A stretch of DNA of 32,960 bases from Lachnospiraceae bacterium (GTDB lineage: Bacteria; Bacillota; Clostridia; Lachnospirales; Lachnospiraceae), in contig JAGCUO010000085.1 in NCBI GenBank assembly GCA_017962825.1, positions 1 through 32,960 on the forward strand, written 5' to 3'. A program made the position numbers and the translations under genes. Of this stretch, positions 14,460-24,158 are shown in pieces (position 1 is the stretch's first letter; every line of letters starts with the position of its first letter). The notes under the pieces were generated by a model. It had not been told where the DNA came from and searched no databases. It saw only the letters and a list, made by a program, of their open reading frames with translations.

Positions 14460-16472
14460 ATGATATACTCATTGGTTCCTGCATCTGTGCTTATAATAAA
14501 TCTGATCATAAATTGGGAATCACTCAGGAAGTACGGATTTTCCGAAAAGAATCTGGATGTAAAGAAGCGGATACCCGTTCGTTATAACCACTTTATTCTG
14601 GCTGCAACTCTCTATTTTATAGTGGATATGACTTGGGGGCTTTTGTATGAGCACAAGGAGATCTCCGCGCTTTTTCCCATTATATATTCACTTACAGTCT
14701 TTTATTTTCTGTTTATGCTCCTGACCATGCTGACATGGACAAGGTATATAGTAGCATATCTTAATAAAGGCGGTCTTCGAACCGCGGTGCTTCTCTATGG
14801 GGTATGGACCATGTTCGGGCTGGGAGTAGTATGCCTGATGCTCAACAGGTTCTTCCATTTCATGTTTACATACAATGAGGCTCATGAGTATATCGGAGAA
14901 ACAGGCAGAAATGTTTCTTTTCTCCTTCAGATCGCATTCTATGCCGTAATATCGGTTTATATGCTGTATGTAGCTCATAAGAGTACCGGGCGCCAGAGGA
15001 TCAGATATCAGGCTGTTGCGGTTACAAGTATTGTTCTCGGAGTGTTTCTTATATTCCAGATCCTTAATGGATTTCTCCCGTCCTATGCAATGGGACTTAT
15101 GTTCGGTATTTGCCTGGTTCATTCTTATGTCCAGTCCGGTGAGAAGAAACAGAAGGAGATACATGATCATATCGCATCCGTTATGGCTGAAGACTATGAG
15201 GCCATATTTTATATCGAAATAGATTCAGGAGAATACCTGTTATTTTCCAAAAGCCAGAAATATCAGTCCATAAATGCCAAGGCATTGGGAAAGGATTTCT
15301 TTAAGGAAGCCATGGAGAGCATTGATGACTGCGTTTTTCCCGAGGACCGGGAATACGCAAAGAGCTTCTACGATAAAGAAACCATGCTGAAAAATATTGA
15401 TGGAAAGCGTTCATTTTCTTTCAAATACAGGGTTATCGTTAATGATGAGCCGAGATTCTTTCTTTTCACCGTAATGCGTGATCATGGCAGTCAGTATCTT
15501 ATCTTCTATGAAAAAGATATAGAAGATGAACTTAATGCGGAAAAAGCCCAGAAAGAAAATCAAAAGAAGACTATCACCTTCGGCCAGATAGCTGAGAGTC
15601 TGGCATCCAATTACGATGTGATCTATTACGTAGATATGACGAATTCTTCATACATCGGCTATGTTGCCAATAATATCTACGGTCAGTTGCAGATCAGTAA
15701 ATCGGGAGAGGATTTCTTCGGTGATGCTTCATCGAATATTCCGAATATTATTTATGAGCTGGATATTGATATTGTGTCGGAATATATAAATAAGGACAAT
15801 ATGATCTCTTCACTTGAGATTCATAAAGATCACAGTATTGATTACCGTCTTATGGCCGACGGAAAGCCTCGATATACAAGGATGACAGCACGGAAGGCCA
15901 GCGACGGAGAGCATATCATCATCGGTGTGGAGGATATAGACGCCGAGGTTCAGAGAGAAAAGCAGCAGCTTAGTGCACTGAGGAATGAAAAGGAACTGGC
16001 AAGACGTGATGAACTGACGGGAATCAAGAACAAGACCGCGTATAAGGAACTTGAGGCATCCGTACAGGGCAACATAGACAACGGAATGGATTATCTGGAC
16101 TTTGCACTTATAGTATGCGATGCCAATAATCTGAAGAAGATAAACGATACTTTGGGACATGCTGCGGGTGATGAATATATTAAGGCCTCTGCACGTCTGC
16201 TGTGTGATATTTTCGTCCACAGTCCCGTATTCAGAGTGGGCGGAGATGAGTTTGTTGTTTTCCTCAGAGGAAGTGATTATTTGTCAAGACATGAACTTAT
16301 GGATAAACTGCATGGTGAAGTTCTTGAGAATAACAAAACAGGCAGCGGAGTGGTATTAGCCGCCGGAATGTCTGAGTATAACCCTGAGACCGACCGCTTT
16401 GTATCTGATATATTTGAGAGAGCCGACAAAAAGATGTACGAAGACAAACAAAGATTGAAATCTTTAAAATAG
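14460..16472 (+). CDS. Membrane diguanylate cyclase (GGDEF)
   Basis: A 670-residue signalling protein that would make cyclic di-GMP from two GTP. Residues 1-225 contain about seven hydrophobic segments (a 7TM-type sensor region), followed by two PAS-like stretches (about 240-360 and 380-500), a coiled linker (VQREKQQLSALRNEKELARRDELTGIKNK) and the GGDEF domain with an intact GGDEF at 594-598. I see no RxxD inhibitory site five residues upstream. The ATG at 14460 follows TAGGGGGA at proper distance; starts at 14418 and 14393 would read through an imperfect hairpin at 14417-14443. A TATAAT at 14389-14394 may be its -10 box. It stands alone between terminators. The ligand is unknown. Confidence 0.92.
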   Translation: MIYSLVPASVLIINLIINWESLRKYGFSEKNLDVKKRIPVRYNHFILAATLYFIVDMTWGLLYEHKEISALFPIIYSLTVFYFLFMLLTMLTWTRYIVAYLNKGGLRTAVLLYGVWTMFGLGVVCLMLNRFFHFMFTYNEAHEYIGETGRNVSFLLQIAFYAVISVYMLYVAHKSTGRQRIRYQAVAVTSIVLGVFLIFQILNGFLPSYAMGLMFGICLVHSYVQSGEKKQKEIHDHIASVMAEDYEAIFYIEIDSGEYLLFSKSQKYQSINAKALGKDFFKEAMESIDDCVFPEDREYAKSFYDKETMLKNIDGKRSFSFKYRVIVNDEPRFFLFTVMRDHGSQYLIFYEKDIEDELNAEKAQKENQKKTITFGQIAESLASNYDVIYYVDMTNSSYIGYVANNIYGQLQISKSGEDFFGDASSNIPNIIYELDIDIVSEYINKDNMISSLEIHKDHSIDYRLMADGKPRYTRMTARKASDGEHIIIGVEDIDAEVQREKQQLSALRNEKELARRDELTGIKNKTAYKELEASVQGNIDNGMDYLDFALIVCDANNLKKINDTLGHAAGDEYIKASARLLCDIFVHSPVFRVGGDEFVVFLRGSDYLSRHELMDKLHGEVLENNKTGSGVVLAAGMSEYNPETDRFVSDIFERADKKMYEDKQRLKSLK

Positions 16473-16485
16473 TTTTTTTGAATAG

Positions 16486-16520
16486 ATCGGGGTGTTATGA
16501 TGGCACCCCGATTTATTTTG
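16486..16520 (+). terminator. Rho-independent terminator after GGDEF gene
   Basis: ATCGGGGTG (16486-16494) and CACCCCGAT (16504-16512) form a perfect 9-pair stem followed by TTATTTTG. It starts 13 bases after the GGDEF stop. Confidence 0.85.
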
Positions 16521-16618
16521 TACTGTATTCCCAGAATAATTACGGTAAATTCTTCCAAGCAGATTCTGTTCATGATATTATAAATTCTGCGGGGGATTGT
16601 ATTAGGGAGTACAAAGAA

Positions 16619-18487
16619 ATGTCCGATTATAAGGAGAGCAAAGATAATCCTTTGCACAAGGAATATGGCATGTGGAGCAATACATGCTATATCATTCGTA
16701 AAATGGCTGAATATCAGCCTTCTGTGTTATTTCTTATGGTGCTTGGTCTGGTGGCCAGGTCGGTCTTCCCATATTTCTGGGGAGTTTTCGGGAAATACGT
16801 AATTGATATCATACAGGCAGATAAGGGTGCATCAGGTGAGAGTGACTTGATAAAACTCGTTCTTATCATGTTTGGTATTGCGGCTTTTCTCAGATTATTC
16901 ATTTCGATCAATAATTCCAAGGCGTGGTATCGGTTTATTTTTATACGAATGAATCTGATAACAGAACGTATCTCAAAGGTACTTGATCTTAAGTATGAGT
17001 TACTTGAAAGACCTGATGTACTGGATGTGGCAGAACGCGCCAGCCAGGCTGTCAATGACAACATGAGCGGTACAGAAGGTATGATGAGACTTATGTCGCA
17101 GCTCGGCGAAAACGCACTTACCGTTATCGTTACCTTTGTGGCTGTTACGGTTCTCGATCCGAGACTTATTCTGGCATTGATCGTACTTACCGTGATCCAG
17201 TATCTCTATTACAGGCACCTGATCAAGATCGATAAGCAGCAGGTCTGGGACAAACTTTCCGGCTCATGGAGAAGTCGTCATTACATGGAAAGGATTACTC
17301 AGGATTTCGATTTTGCCAAGGATATAAGGCTTTTTAATCTTAGCGATTATCTGATCGGGAAATTTGAAAATGTAAATAAATTTTTCATTGAAAAGAATGA
17401 TCTTCATCACAAGCTGTGGCTTCGCTATAACTTTGTTTCATGTGCGGCGGGAACAGTAATAAAGATATTTGTGTTTGCCATGCTTTTTATGGCTGTTGTG
17501 GGAAAAGGAATGTCCGCCGGCGACTTTACGATGTTTTTGTCTTTTTCATTTGCTTTTTCGGGTTCCCTTACAAATTTCCTGCAAAGATTCGGAGATTATA
17601 AAAGAGCGAGTCTTCAAACGGATGATTTCCGTTCCTTCATAGATTATGAAACCGAAGAAGAGGTGGATACGGTTTCTGTTCCCGAAACGGATTCCTATGA
17701 GTTCGAATTCGTAGATGTAAGCTATAAATATCTGAAATCGGATAAAGAAGCGCTTTCGCATTTGAATCTTAAGATCAGACCCGGTGAAAGACTTGCAGTG
17801 GTCGGCTTAAACGGTGCGGGTAAGACTACGATGATAAAGCTCCTTCTTAGACTTTACGATCCTACGGAAGGTTATATCACTTTAAACGGTACGGATATCA
17901 GGAAATTCAAACGTTCGGAATACTATAAGCTTTTTGCACCGGTTTTTCAGAGCGTGGAGATATTTGCCTTTTTGATGTCTGAAAATATATCCATGCAAAG
18001 AAGTGGTGATCTGGATGCGGAGAAAGCGCGCAGATGTGCATATGAGGCAGGTCTTGAAGAACGGATAGTTTCTCTGACAAAAGGTATCGAGACACCTCTT
18101 ACCAAGTTCGTTGAAGATGACGGAGTGGATCTGTCCGGCGGCGAGAAACAAAAGCTGACTCTTGCCAAGGCACTCTATAAGGAGGCTAAGATCATAGTCC
18201 TTGATGAGCCCACATCCGCACTTGATGCGATCGCCGAGCAGGCATTATATGAGAGCTTTGATGAAATGATCGGTGATAAGTCCGCTGTTTATATTTCTCA
18301 CAGACTTGCATCCACCAGATTCTGCGACCGTATCGCAATGTTTGAAGAGGGGCATCTTGTCGAATACGGAAGTCATGATGAACTGATGGCAGCAAACGGG
18401 AAATATGCAGAGATGTTCAACACCCAGGCACAGTATTACCGCGAAAACCCTGATGGCGGAGAAAGCGGGGTGATCGCAAATGCATAA
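16619..18487 (+). CDS. ABC exporter half-transporter, subunit 1
   Basis: A 622-residue half-transporter: an N-terminal exporter-type membrane domain (residues about 40-330, six helices) fused to an ATPase domain. Walker A is GLNGAGKT (396-403), the signature LSGGEKQ begins at 505, Walker B is IIVLDEPTSALD with the catalytic glutamate, and the H-loop is YISHRLAS. Both ATP-binding motifs look intact. The next gene overlaps it by 8 bases and encodes the same architecture, so the two should form a heterodimeric exporter of drugs, peptides or lipids. The ATG at 16619 is chosen for its AGGGAG site; upstream in-frame starts lie in or near the previous terminator. Cargo cannot be told; the lipoprotein/radical SAM product upstream is one possibility, though the GGDEF gene lies between. 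Confidence 0.92.
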   Translation: MSDYKESKDNPLHKEYGMWSNTCYIIRKMAEYQPSVLFLMVLGLVARSVFPYFWGVFGKYVIDIIQADKGASGESDLIKLVLIMFGIAAFLRLFISINNSKAWYRFIFIRMNLITERISKVLDLKYELLERPDVLDVAERASQAVNDNMSGTEGMMRLMSQLGENALTVIVTFVAVTVLDPRLILALIVLTVIQYLYYRHLIKIDKQQVWDKLSGSWRSRHYMERITQDFDFAKDIRLFNLSDYLIGKFENVNKFFIEKNDLHHKLWLRYNFVSCAAGTVIKIFVFAMLFMAVVGKGMSAGDFTMFLSFSFAFSGSLTNFLQRFGDYKRASLQTDDFRSFIDYETEEEVDTVSVPETDSYEFEFVDVSYKYLKSDKEALSHLNLKIRPGERLAVVGLNGAGKTTMIKLLLRLYDPTEGYITLNGTDIRKFKRSEYYKLFAPVFQSVEIFAFLMSENISMQRSGDLDAEKARRCAYEAGLEERIVSLTKGIETPLTKFVEDDGVDLSGGEKQKLTLAKALYKEAKIIVLDEPTSALDAIAEQALYESFDEMIGDKSAVYISHRLASTRFCDRIAMFEEGHLVEYGSHDELMAANGKYAEMFNTQAQYYRENPDGGESGVIANA

Positions 18488-20243
18488 GATCTTAACTGTT
18501 ATAAATGTACTGTTTAAAACGGCAGCTAAGAAGTATCCATTCTTTTTTGTACTGAAAACAATAAGAATGGTGGTTACCGTTGCCATGCCCTTTATCGGTC
18601 TGTTTATCACTCCTCTTATTGTGGATGAGATAGTCGGAAACAGGGATGTAAACAGGCTGATCACACTGGCTGCGTGGCTGATAGGTTTGGAACTCGTATG
18701 TCAGATTTTAAACGATGTGACAACAAACTACATCAACAGGTACAGTACCCGCCTCGAAAGATACTTTGATATCCTGATCGGAAAGCATGTTATGGAGCTT
18801 GATTTCCAGCTTACCGAGGATAAGGAAGCTCTTGAGCAGATAGAGAAAGCAAGAACCGGAATGGACTGGTATTCCGGAGGGGTAAACGGGATTTCGGATC
18901 AGTTTTTCTTCTTCGTGGCAAATGTGATCAAAGCGGTGGGATTTATAGTCGTTTTGGTAATGCATGCCCCGATACTTCTTGCCGTGATAGCGGTTTATTC
19001 CGTCTTTAACTTACTGTTACTTTATAAGATCAACAAGATCGGGATCGAAGCTTTTGCCAAGCTTTCCAAGGTTAACAGATTGTTCGGCTATTTCGGATGG
19101 ACCATAGTGGATCCCAGATATGGCAAGGATATACGTCTGTACGATGCGAAGAAAATGATGGTGGACTCGTGGAAGGAGAACACCGCCAAAAGTGATTCGC
19201 ACTGGAGATGGCAGGGAGACAGTACTTTCCCTTTCATACTTACAAATGACTATCTGTCCCTGGCAAGAAGTTTCTTTGCATATTTTTATGTAGCACTTTT
19301 GGCTATCAGAAAGGTTATAGGAGTCGGCACCTTTACACAGCTGATCACTGCGGAAGCGGGATTGGATGATGCTATAGGAGGAATGATACAGAATGTGACA
19401 GAGCTTATAAAGCGCTGTAATTATGCTTATGAGTATGTTGTGTTCATGGATTATCCCGACGCACTTACCAAAGGAACCCGTCCTATTGAAAAGAAGCTTC
19501 ATGAGATAGAGTTCAGACATGTATCATTTGCATATCCGAAAACAGACCGCAAGGTGCTGGATGATGTGAGCATAAAGATAGTTCCCGGAGAACATCTCTC
19601 GATCGTGGGGCTTAACGGTGCGGGAAAAACGACATTTATCAAACTTCTCTGCAGGCTTTACGACCCTACGGAAGGCGAGATACTCGTAGATGGAATTGAT
19701 ATCAGGGAATATGATTATGACCGGTATATGGAGCAGTTTGCTCCTGTTTTCCAGGATTTCAAATTGTTTGCTTTTTCGTTAAAAGAAAACATTGCGTTCC
19801 TGGATGATACTGCGGATATCAAAGCTCTTACGGACAGAGTCGGACTGCATGATTTTTTATCGGGACTGGATAAAGGTGCAGATACCAATATATTCAAATT
19901 CTTTGATGAAGAAGGGGTGGAGCCTTCCGGCGGAGAACAGCAGAAGATAGCGATAGCCAGAGCTCTTTTTAAGGATTCTCCCGTCGTTATACTGGATGAG
20001 CCTACCGCTGCACTTGACCCCATTGCTGAGTATGAGATATATAAGCAGTTTAATTCACTGGTCGGCGGTAAATCGGCTTTCTATATCTCTCACAGACTTT
20101 CAAGTTGTCAGTTCTGTGACAAGATCGCGGTGTTCTCGGACGGACATATAGCCGAGTACGGAACACATGCGGAGCTTGAGAAGATCGAAGGCGGGATCTA
20201 TGCGCAGATGTTCGAAGCGCAGGCGAAGTATTATAAGGACTGA
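18480..20243 (+). CDS. ABC exporter half-transporter, subunit 2
   Basis: A 587-residue partner of the previous gene: six-helix membrane domain (residues about 15-310) and ATPase domain with Walker A GLNGAGKT (377-384), signature PSGGEQQ (from 482), Walker B VVILDEPTAALD and H-loop YISHRLSS. The signature has Pro in place of the first Leu/Val, so the two ATP sites of the heterodimer differ slightly. The start codon lies inside the 3' end of subunit 1, with GGGGTGA as ribosome binding site, indicating translational coupling. Its last codons (YYKD and stop) recur as a 17-base repeat just before the GNAT gene at 21371-21387. Confidence 0.92.
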   Translation: MHKILTVINVLFKTAAKKYPFFFVLKTIRMVVTVAMPFIGLFITPLIVDEIVGNRDVNRLITLAAWLIGLELVCQILNDVTTNYINRYSTRLERYFDILIGKHVMELDFQLTEDKEALEQIEKARTGMDWYSGGVNGISDQFFFFVANVIKAVGFIVVLVMHAPILLAVIAVYSVFNLLLLYKINKIGIEAFAKLSKVNRLFGYFGWTIVDPRYGKDIRLYDAKKMMVDSWKENTAKSDSHWRWQGDSTFPFILTNDYLSLARSFFAYFYVALLAIRKVIGVGTFTQLITAEAGLDDAIGGMIQNVTELIKRCNYAYEYVVFMDYPDALTKGTRPIEKKLHEIEFRHVSFAYPKTDRKVLDDVSIKIVPGEHLSIVGLNGAGKTTFIKLLCRLYDPTEGEILVDGIDIREYDYDRYMEQFAPVFQDFKLFAFSLKENIAFLDDTADIKALTDRVGLHDFLSGLDKGADTNIFKFFDEEGVEPSGGEQQKIAIARALFKDSPVVILDEPTAALDPIAEYEIYKQFNSLVGGKSAFYISHRLSSCQFCDKIAVFSDGHIAEYGTHAELEKIEGGIYAQMFEAQAKYYKD

Positions 20244-20245
20244 TA
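20229..20245 (+). repeat. 17-base direct repeat, left copy
   Basis: TATTATAAGGACTGATA covers the last codons and stop of ABC subunit 2. The identical 17 bases occur at 21371-21387. The pair brackets the acyltransferase gene. Confidence 0.8.
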
Positions 20246-20289
20246 AAAGTAAATCCATAATATATGACTTATAGGAACAAAGGGAAATT

Positions 20290-21360
20290 ATGTCTAGAGT
20301 AGAATTAATGAATAAGAGAGTGCATTTTATAGATAATCTTAGATGGATGTGTGTATTTTTGCTGATTCCATATCATGCAGCCATGTCCTATAACATATGG
20401 GGGGAAAATTTCTATATATATTATGAGCCGAGCAAACCGATTGCTGCAGTGGTTTTGCTTAGCTCACCCTGGCTTATGCCATTGATGTTCCTTCTTGCTG
20501 GTGTTTCGGCAAGATTTTCTTTGAAAAAAAGAGGATACGGGGGCTTTATCAAAGAGCGATTCATTAAACTGGGAATTGTCTTTGTTCTCGGTGTTTTGTT
20601 TATAAACCCTGTACTGAGTTATTTTGCCGATGTTACAAAGAATGCGTATAGCGATGGTTATTTCAATCATTACAAAGTCTTTTTCTCAAGAATAACTGAC
20701 TTAACAGGTTATGACGGCGGTTTCGCGATTGCACACCTGTGGTTTATCGTTACGCTTATTATTATCTCCCTTGAAGCATGTGTGATTATTAAGCTTGTGG
20801 AAGTTGTACCGGTTAAGAATAGAAACGTTCTTAGCCCGATTTGTTTTATCTTGTTGCTTTTTGCAGCTGTAGCTACGTATAAAATCAGAATTATCGACAA
20901 ACCAATGCATTCGTATCTGATCATGTTTCTGCTGGGATACTTTTTCTTTGGCAATGAGAATTTCATTGAAAAGTTAAAAAAACTGAAGTGGGTTATAGTG
21001 CCGGTATTTCTGGTTGCGGATGTATTAAATGTTTACCTGTATGAATACACGGAAGGATATTATCGACTCAATATAATATGTGACTACCTGGCTTATGTTC
21101 TGGGTGTAATCGCAGTATTCTGCCTTGGATCTTTATGGTTTGATTTCAGGAATAATGTTACTGCTTTCTTCGCAAAAATATCGTATGTGTACTATATAAT
21201 CCATTTCCCGATACTTGTGTTTTTCCAGTACATCCTGGATAAAACCGGAATGAACCACACAGTAAATTTCATTTTGTCAATACTGTTTGCGGTTCCTGTA
21301 ACACTGATATTTTGCCTTGTTTACAGCAAAATTAAACACAACCGCCTAAAAGGAAAATAG
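20290..21360 (+). CDS. Acyltransferase-3 family membrane protein
   Basis: A 356-residue integral membrane protein with about ten hydrophobic segments. The start HFIDNLRWMCVFLLIPYHAAM carries the family hallmark of an Arg in the first helix region and a helix-borne His (YHA), and the end has SYVYYIIHFPILVF. Members transfer acetyl or other acyl groups to sugars, peptidoglycan, surface glycans or small molecules at the membrane. The ATG at 20290 follows AAAGGGA. The gene appears more AT-rich than its neighbours and is flanked by a 17-base direct repeat, suggesting later insertion between the ABC exporter and GNAT genes. The substrate is unknown. Confidence 0.88.
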   Translation: MSRVELMNKRVHFIDNLRWMCVFLLIPYHAAMSYNIWGENFYIYYEPSKPIAAVVLLSSPWLMPLMFLLAGVSARFSLKKRGYGGFIKERFIKLGIVFVLGVLFINPVLSYFADVTKNAYSDGYFNHYKVFFSRITDLTGYDGGFAIAHLWFIVTLIIISLEACVIIKLVEVVPVKNRNVLSPICFILLLFAAVATYKIRIIDKPMHSYLIMFLLGYFFFGNENFIEKLKKLKWVIVPVFLVADVLNVYLYEYTEGYYRLNIICDYLAYVLGVIAVFCLGSLWFDFRNNVTAFFAKISYVYYIIHFPILVFFQYILDKTGMNHTVNFILSILFAVPVTLIFCLVYSKIKHNRLKGK

Positions 21361-21370
21361 CTGCGGTCAA

Positions 21371-21387
21371 TATTATAAGGACTGATA
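21371..21387 (+). repeat. 17-base direct repeat, right copy
   Basis: An exact copy of 20229-20245. The bases before it (GGTCAA against GGCGAAG) are also related, so it reads as a remnant of the ABC gene end. Its AAGG serves as the ribosome binding site of the GNAT gene, whose ATG begins on its last base. Confidence 0.8.
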
Positions 21388-21827
21388 TGATCACTATTAA
21401 AGAGATTACAAAAGAAAACATAGATGATGTGCTGGCATTGAAGGTGGATGAAAGTCAGAAAAGCTTTGTCTCCTCCAACGGCGATTCGCTGGCCCAGGCT
21501 TATGTATATTCCAAAACCGCATATCCTTTTGCAGTGTATGAGGATGATACTATAGTGGGTTTTATCATGATGGGGTATTACGATGTGAAATCGTATTATA
21601 CTCTTTGGAAATTCATGATAGACGTAAGGTATCAGAATAAGGGTTACGGCCGTAAAGCTCTTGAACTGGGAATACAGTATTTGAGAGACCGTTTCGGTGC
21701 AACCGAAATATATACCGGCGTGGTACCGGGAAATGCCGTAGCTAAGAAGCTCTACGAATCCGTGGGTTTTAAAGATACCGGAATTTTAGAGCTTGGAATG
21801 GAAGAGATGTGCCTTAAATGCATTTAA
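21387..21827 (+). CDS. GNAT-family N-acetyltransferase
   Basis: A 146-residue acetyl-CoA-dependent acetyltransferase. The acetyl-CoA binding motif is RYQNKGYGRKAL (Q/R-x-x-G-x-G/A pattern), after the central strand WKFMIDV; VVPGNAVAKKLYESVGFKDTG is the conserved C-terminal part. The overall pattern resembles spermidine/polyamine acetyltransferases of the BltD type, but the substrate is a guess. Its ribosome binding site lies within the 17-base repeat. Before the acyltransferase insertion it would have started immediately after the ABC subunit 2 stop. The epimerase-like gene follows 44 bases later. Confidence 0.9.
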   Translation: MITIKEITKENIDDVLALKVDESQKSFVSSNGDSLAQAYVYSKTAYPFAVYEDDTIVGFIMMGYYDVKSYYTLWKFMIDVRYQNKGYGRKALELGIQYLRDRFGATEIYTGVVPGNAVAKKLYESVGFKDTGILELGMEEMCLKCI

Positions 21828-21871
21828 AGCCACGAAAGGCTGTAAAATTTGCAGAGAGATTGGAGCAACAA

Positions 21872-22801
21872 ATGAATGCACTGATAATAGGCGGGAGCGG
21901 CGGACTGAGCAGCGTGGTTGCCAAACTCGCCATGAAAGAATACCGTGTATGGACACTCACCAGAGGTAATCGTGAGGTTCCTGCCGGAGTGACATCTGTT
22001 ATAGCAGACAGAAATGATCCCGAAAAAATAAGACAGGCACTTCGCACGCAGAATGTCAGATGGGATGTGGTGATCGACTGCATCTGCATGAACCGCGAAC
22101 ATGCTGAAGCAGATCTTAAGATATTACCCGAGTTTACGGACAGACTTGTTGTGGTTTCCACGGACTCTGTTTATGACTGCAGGTATAAGAAGATTCCTGA
22201 AAAAGAAGACGGGATCTGTGTAAATGAAACCGGATGCAGTGATGAATGCACTTATGCCGGCAATAAGAGGCACATGGAAGAAGTGTTCATCCGGGATATG
22301 AATACGGGAGAGTCCGGATTAAAGATTACGATCTTCAGACCCGGACATATATACGGTCCCGGATTTTTATTGGGATGCTTTCCGGAACACAGCAGACAAA
22401 AGGAACTTCCCGAACTGATACTTAAAGGAATGCCGATACGATTGGTCGGTATGGGGACTTATATCATACATCCGATCTATGTTGATGACCTTGCGGAAGC
22501 CCTCGTCGATTGTGTGAAGAAAGAGAAGACGTTTGGCGAAATATTCTGTATAGGCGGACCTGAGGCGGTTGAAAATAAAACCTATTACGAGATTATTGCG
22601 GAGAGCCTTGGGGCAGGACTGACTATAGAAGAGGTTCCTTTATCCGGATATTTGGATAAACATCCCGAGTATTCAGGACATCTTTGCCACAGGGTATATG
22701 ATCTTTCGAAATTAAAGGCAGCAGGAGTCAGGATGCCGGAGGTAAATCTGAAGACCGGAATCTCAAGAAGTCTTATTTCCATGGGATATGAACTTAAATA
22801 A
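21872..22801 (+). CDS. NAD-dependent epimerase/dehydratase-like protein
   Basis: A 309-residue extended short-chain dehydrogenase fold. The Rossmann loop is GGSGGLSS (near residue 7), VVSTDSVYD is the strand before the active site, and YAGNK provides the Tyr-x-x-x-Lys pair. FRPGHIYGPG and HPIYVDDLAEAL are typical of sugar-nucleotide epimerase relatives. It could act on a nucleotide sugar or be a non-catalytic relative; substrate not determinable. ATG at 21872 is chosen because GGAG lies 7 bases upstream; an earlier start at 21818 would overlap the GNAT gene and lacks the fold. The HAD gene starts 14 bases before its end. Confidence 0.85.
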   Translation: MNALIIGGSGGLSSVVAKLAMKEYRVWTLTRGNREVPAGVTSVIADRNDPEKIRQALRTQNVRWDVVIDCICMNREHAEADLKILPEFTDRLVVVSTDSVYDCRYKKIPEKEDGICVNETGCSDECTYAGNKRHMEEVFIRDMNTGESGLKITIFRPGHIYGPGFLLGCFPEHSRQKELPELILKGMPIRLVGMGTYIIHPIYVDDLAEALVDCVKKEKTFGEIFCIGGPEAVENKTYYEIIAESLGAGLTIEEVPLSGYLDKHPEYSGHLCHRVYDLSKLKAAGVRMPEVNLKTGISRSLISMGYELK

Positions 22802-23456
22802 TTATTTATCAAAATATAAGGTCATAGTATTTGATCTCGGCGGTACTTTGATGGAGTATTCCGGAATGCCGCTTAATTGGAGCGAATACTATTATCAGGG
22901 TTTTACTAAGGTAAATGAGAAAAACAACCTGTCACTAAGTGATGATGAGATCAAAAGATCTTCGGAGATCTTAAAGTCATTTAATCCCCGACTGACCGGC
23001 AGGGAAGAAGAAATCCCTCCCGAAGTTTTGTTTGACCGGGCCTGCTTGCATTGGAAGAATAAACCGGATACGGGGACTGTGATAAGTGATTTCTTTTCCG
23101 GTATGGAGCTTCATCCGAAAATATTTGAATATGCTTTTAAAGTGATCGATGTAGCCAAATCAAACGGATGCAGTGTTGCCGTTCTTACGGATCTTCCAAA
23201 CGGGATGCCGGATGAAATGTTTAAAGGATCGATACCGGATCTTCTCGAATGCATAGACCTTTATGTCTCATCACAGTCATGCGGCTATAGGAAACCGAAT
23301 GGGAAGGGGATTTCATTTATCTCTGATCATTACGGGGTTGCGGAATCAGAAATATTATTTGTGGGTGATGAAGAAAAAGATCATAAGACAGCTCTGAACG
23401 CAGGCTGTGATTTTGCATATATCCCGGATTTTCTCGAGAAGTTTTCCCTTCGGTAA
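22788..23456 (+). CDS. HAD-superfamily hydrolase
   Basis: A 222-residue phosphatase-like protein. Motif I is VIVFDLGGTL (nucleophile Asp; the usual second Asp is Gly, as in several HAD relatives), motif II is LTDLPNG, motif III Lys lies in RKPNG, and motif IV is VGDEEKDHKTALNAG. A helical cap sits between motifs I and II. It probably dephosphorylates a small metabolite in the cytoplasm. The start overlaps the epimerase-like gene by 14 bases, suggesting coupling and perhaps a shared pathway. The 169 bases downstream hold no obvious terminator or RNA. Confidence 0.85.
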   Translation: MNLNNYLSKYKVIVFDLGGTLMEYSGMPLNWSEYYYQGFTKVNEKNNLSLSDDEIKRSSEILKSFNPRLTGREEEIPPEVLFDRACLHWKNKPDTGTVISDFFSGMELHPKIFEYAFKVIDVAKSNGCSVAVLTDLPNGMPDEMFKGSIPDLLECIDLYVSSQSCGYRKPNGKGISFISDHYGVAESEILFVGDEEKDHKTALNAGCDFAYIPDFLEKFSLR

Positions 23457-23625
23457 GCGTAAAGCGTAGTAAGGAGATTTGAGGTATCTGATCACCGATA
23501 TGATCAAACTTACGGAATGCACGGATAAAAATCGCATTATACGCATATAAATGCATAATTTTGGCATTTCCCAGTGCAAATCAAGTATGATAATATCAAT
23601 TTATAGGAAGTCATAGGAGGTTTGC

Positions 23626-24120
23626 ATGGATAGCAGGGCAATGAAAAAGGTCGGAATTACCATGAGTGCTTTCATGGGTATTGCAATGAGTTTCTTTTTG
23701 TCACTGACAGGAACCATTACATCAGGTCATTTCACGGTTCCTTCCTGGCTGATAAGCTTTGTGATCAGCGGTCTTATCTCAATGGTGATCGGTATCTCCA
23801 TCCCCATGAAGAAAGTAAACGATAAGATTGTAGGCGTATTTAAGCTTCCTCCGTTTTCTTTTGCCGGAAGGTGTCTTGAGAGTTTTGTTTCCGATCTGAT
23901 CTATACCCCGATAATGACATTCTGCATGGTGTTTTTTGCTTATAAATCAGCAATAGCACACGGCGCTCCCGCAGAGAGCATGAACTTTGGAAGAATGTTT
24001 CTGAGTTCTTTTATGATCTGTTTTGTGGTGGGATTTGTGCTTATCATAATCCTGATGCCCATCTTCCTGACTATAGCCATGAAGATGCATGGGGTGGATC
24101 CTTCCAAAAGACCGCAGTAA
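23626..24120 (+). CDS. Small four-helix membrane protein
   Basis: A 164-residue hydrophobic protein with about four membrane helices: VGITMSAFMGIAMSFFLSL, WLISFVISGLISMVIGIS, FVSDLIYTPIMTFCMVFFAY and a long C-terminal helix. The layout resembles the DUF2798-type small membrane proteins, but I do not recognise it for certain. No catalytic motif is visible. It has a strong ATAGGAGG ribosome binding site and appears to be its own transcription unit, ending at the terminator before dgt. Function unknown. Confidence 0.8.
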   Translation: MDSRAMKKVGITMSAFMGIAMSFFLSLTGTITSGHFTVPSWLISFVISGLISMVIGISIPMKKVNDKIVGVFKLPPFSFAGRCLESFVSDLIYTPIMTFCMVFFAYKSAIAHGAPAESMNFGRMFLSSFMICFVVGFVLIIILMPIFLTIAMKMHGVDPSKRPQ

Positions 24121-24158
24121 ATAAAAAAATATTTTCAAAAAAATAAAGGGATTAACTG

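Noticed and set aside
16478-16618. TTG start extending ABC subunit 1 by 47 residues
   Set aside because: It would translate the GGDEF terminator hairpin; the ATG at 16619 has a good AGGGAG site.
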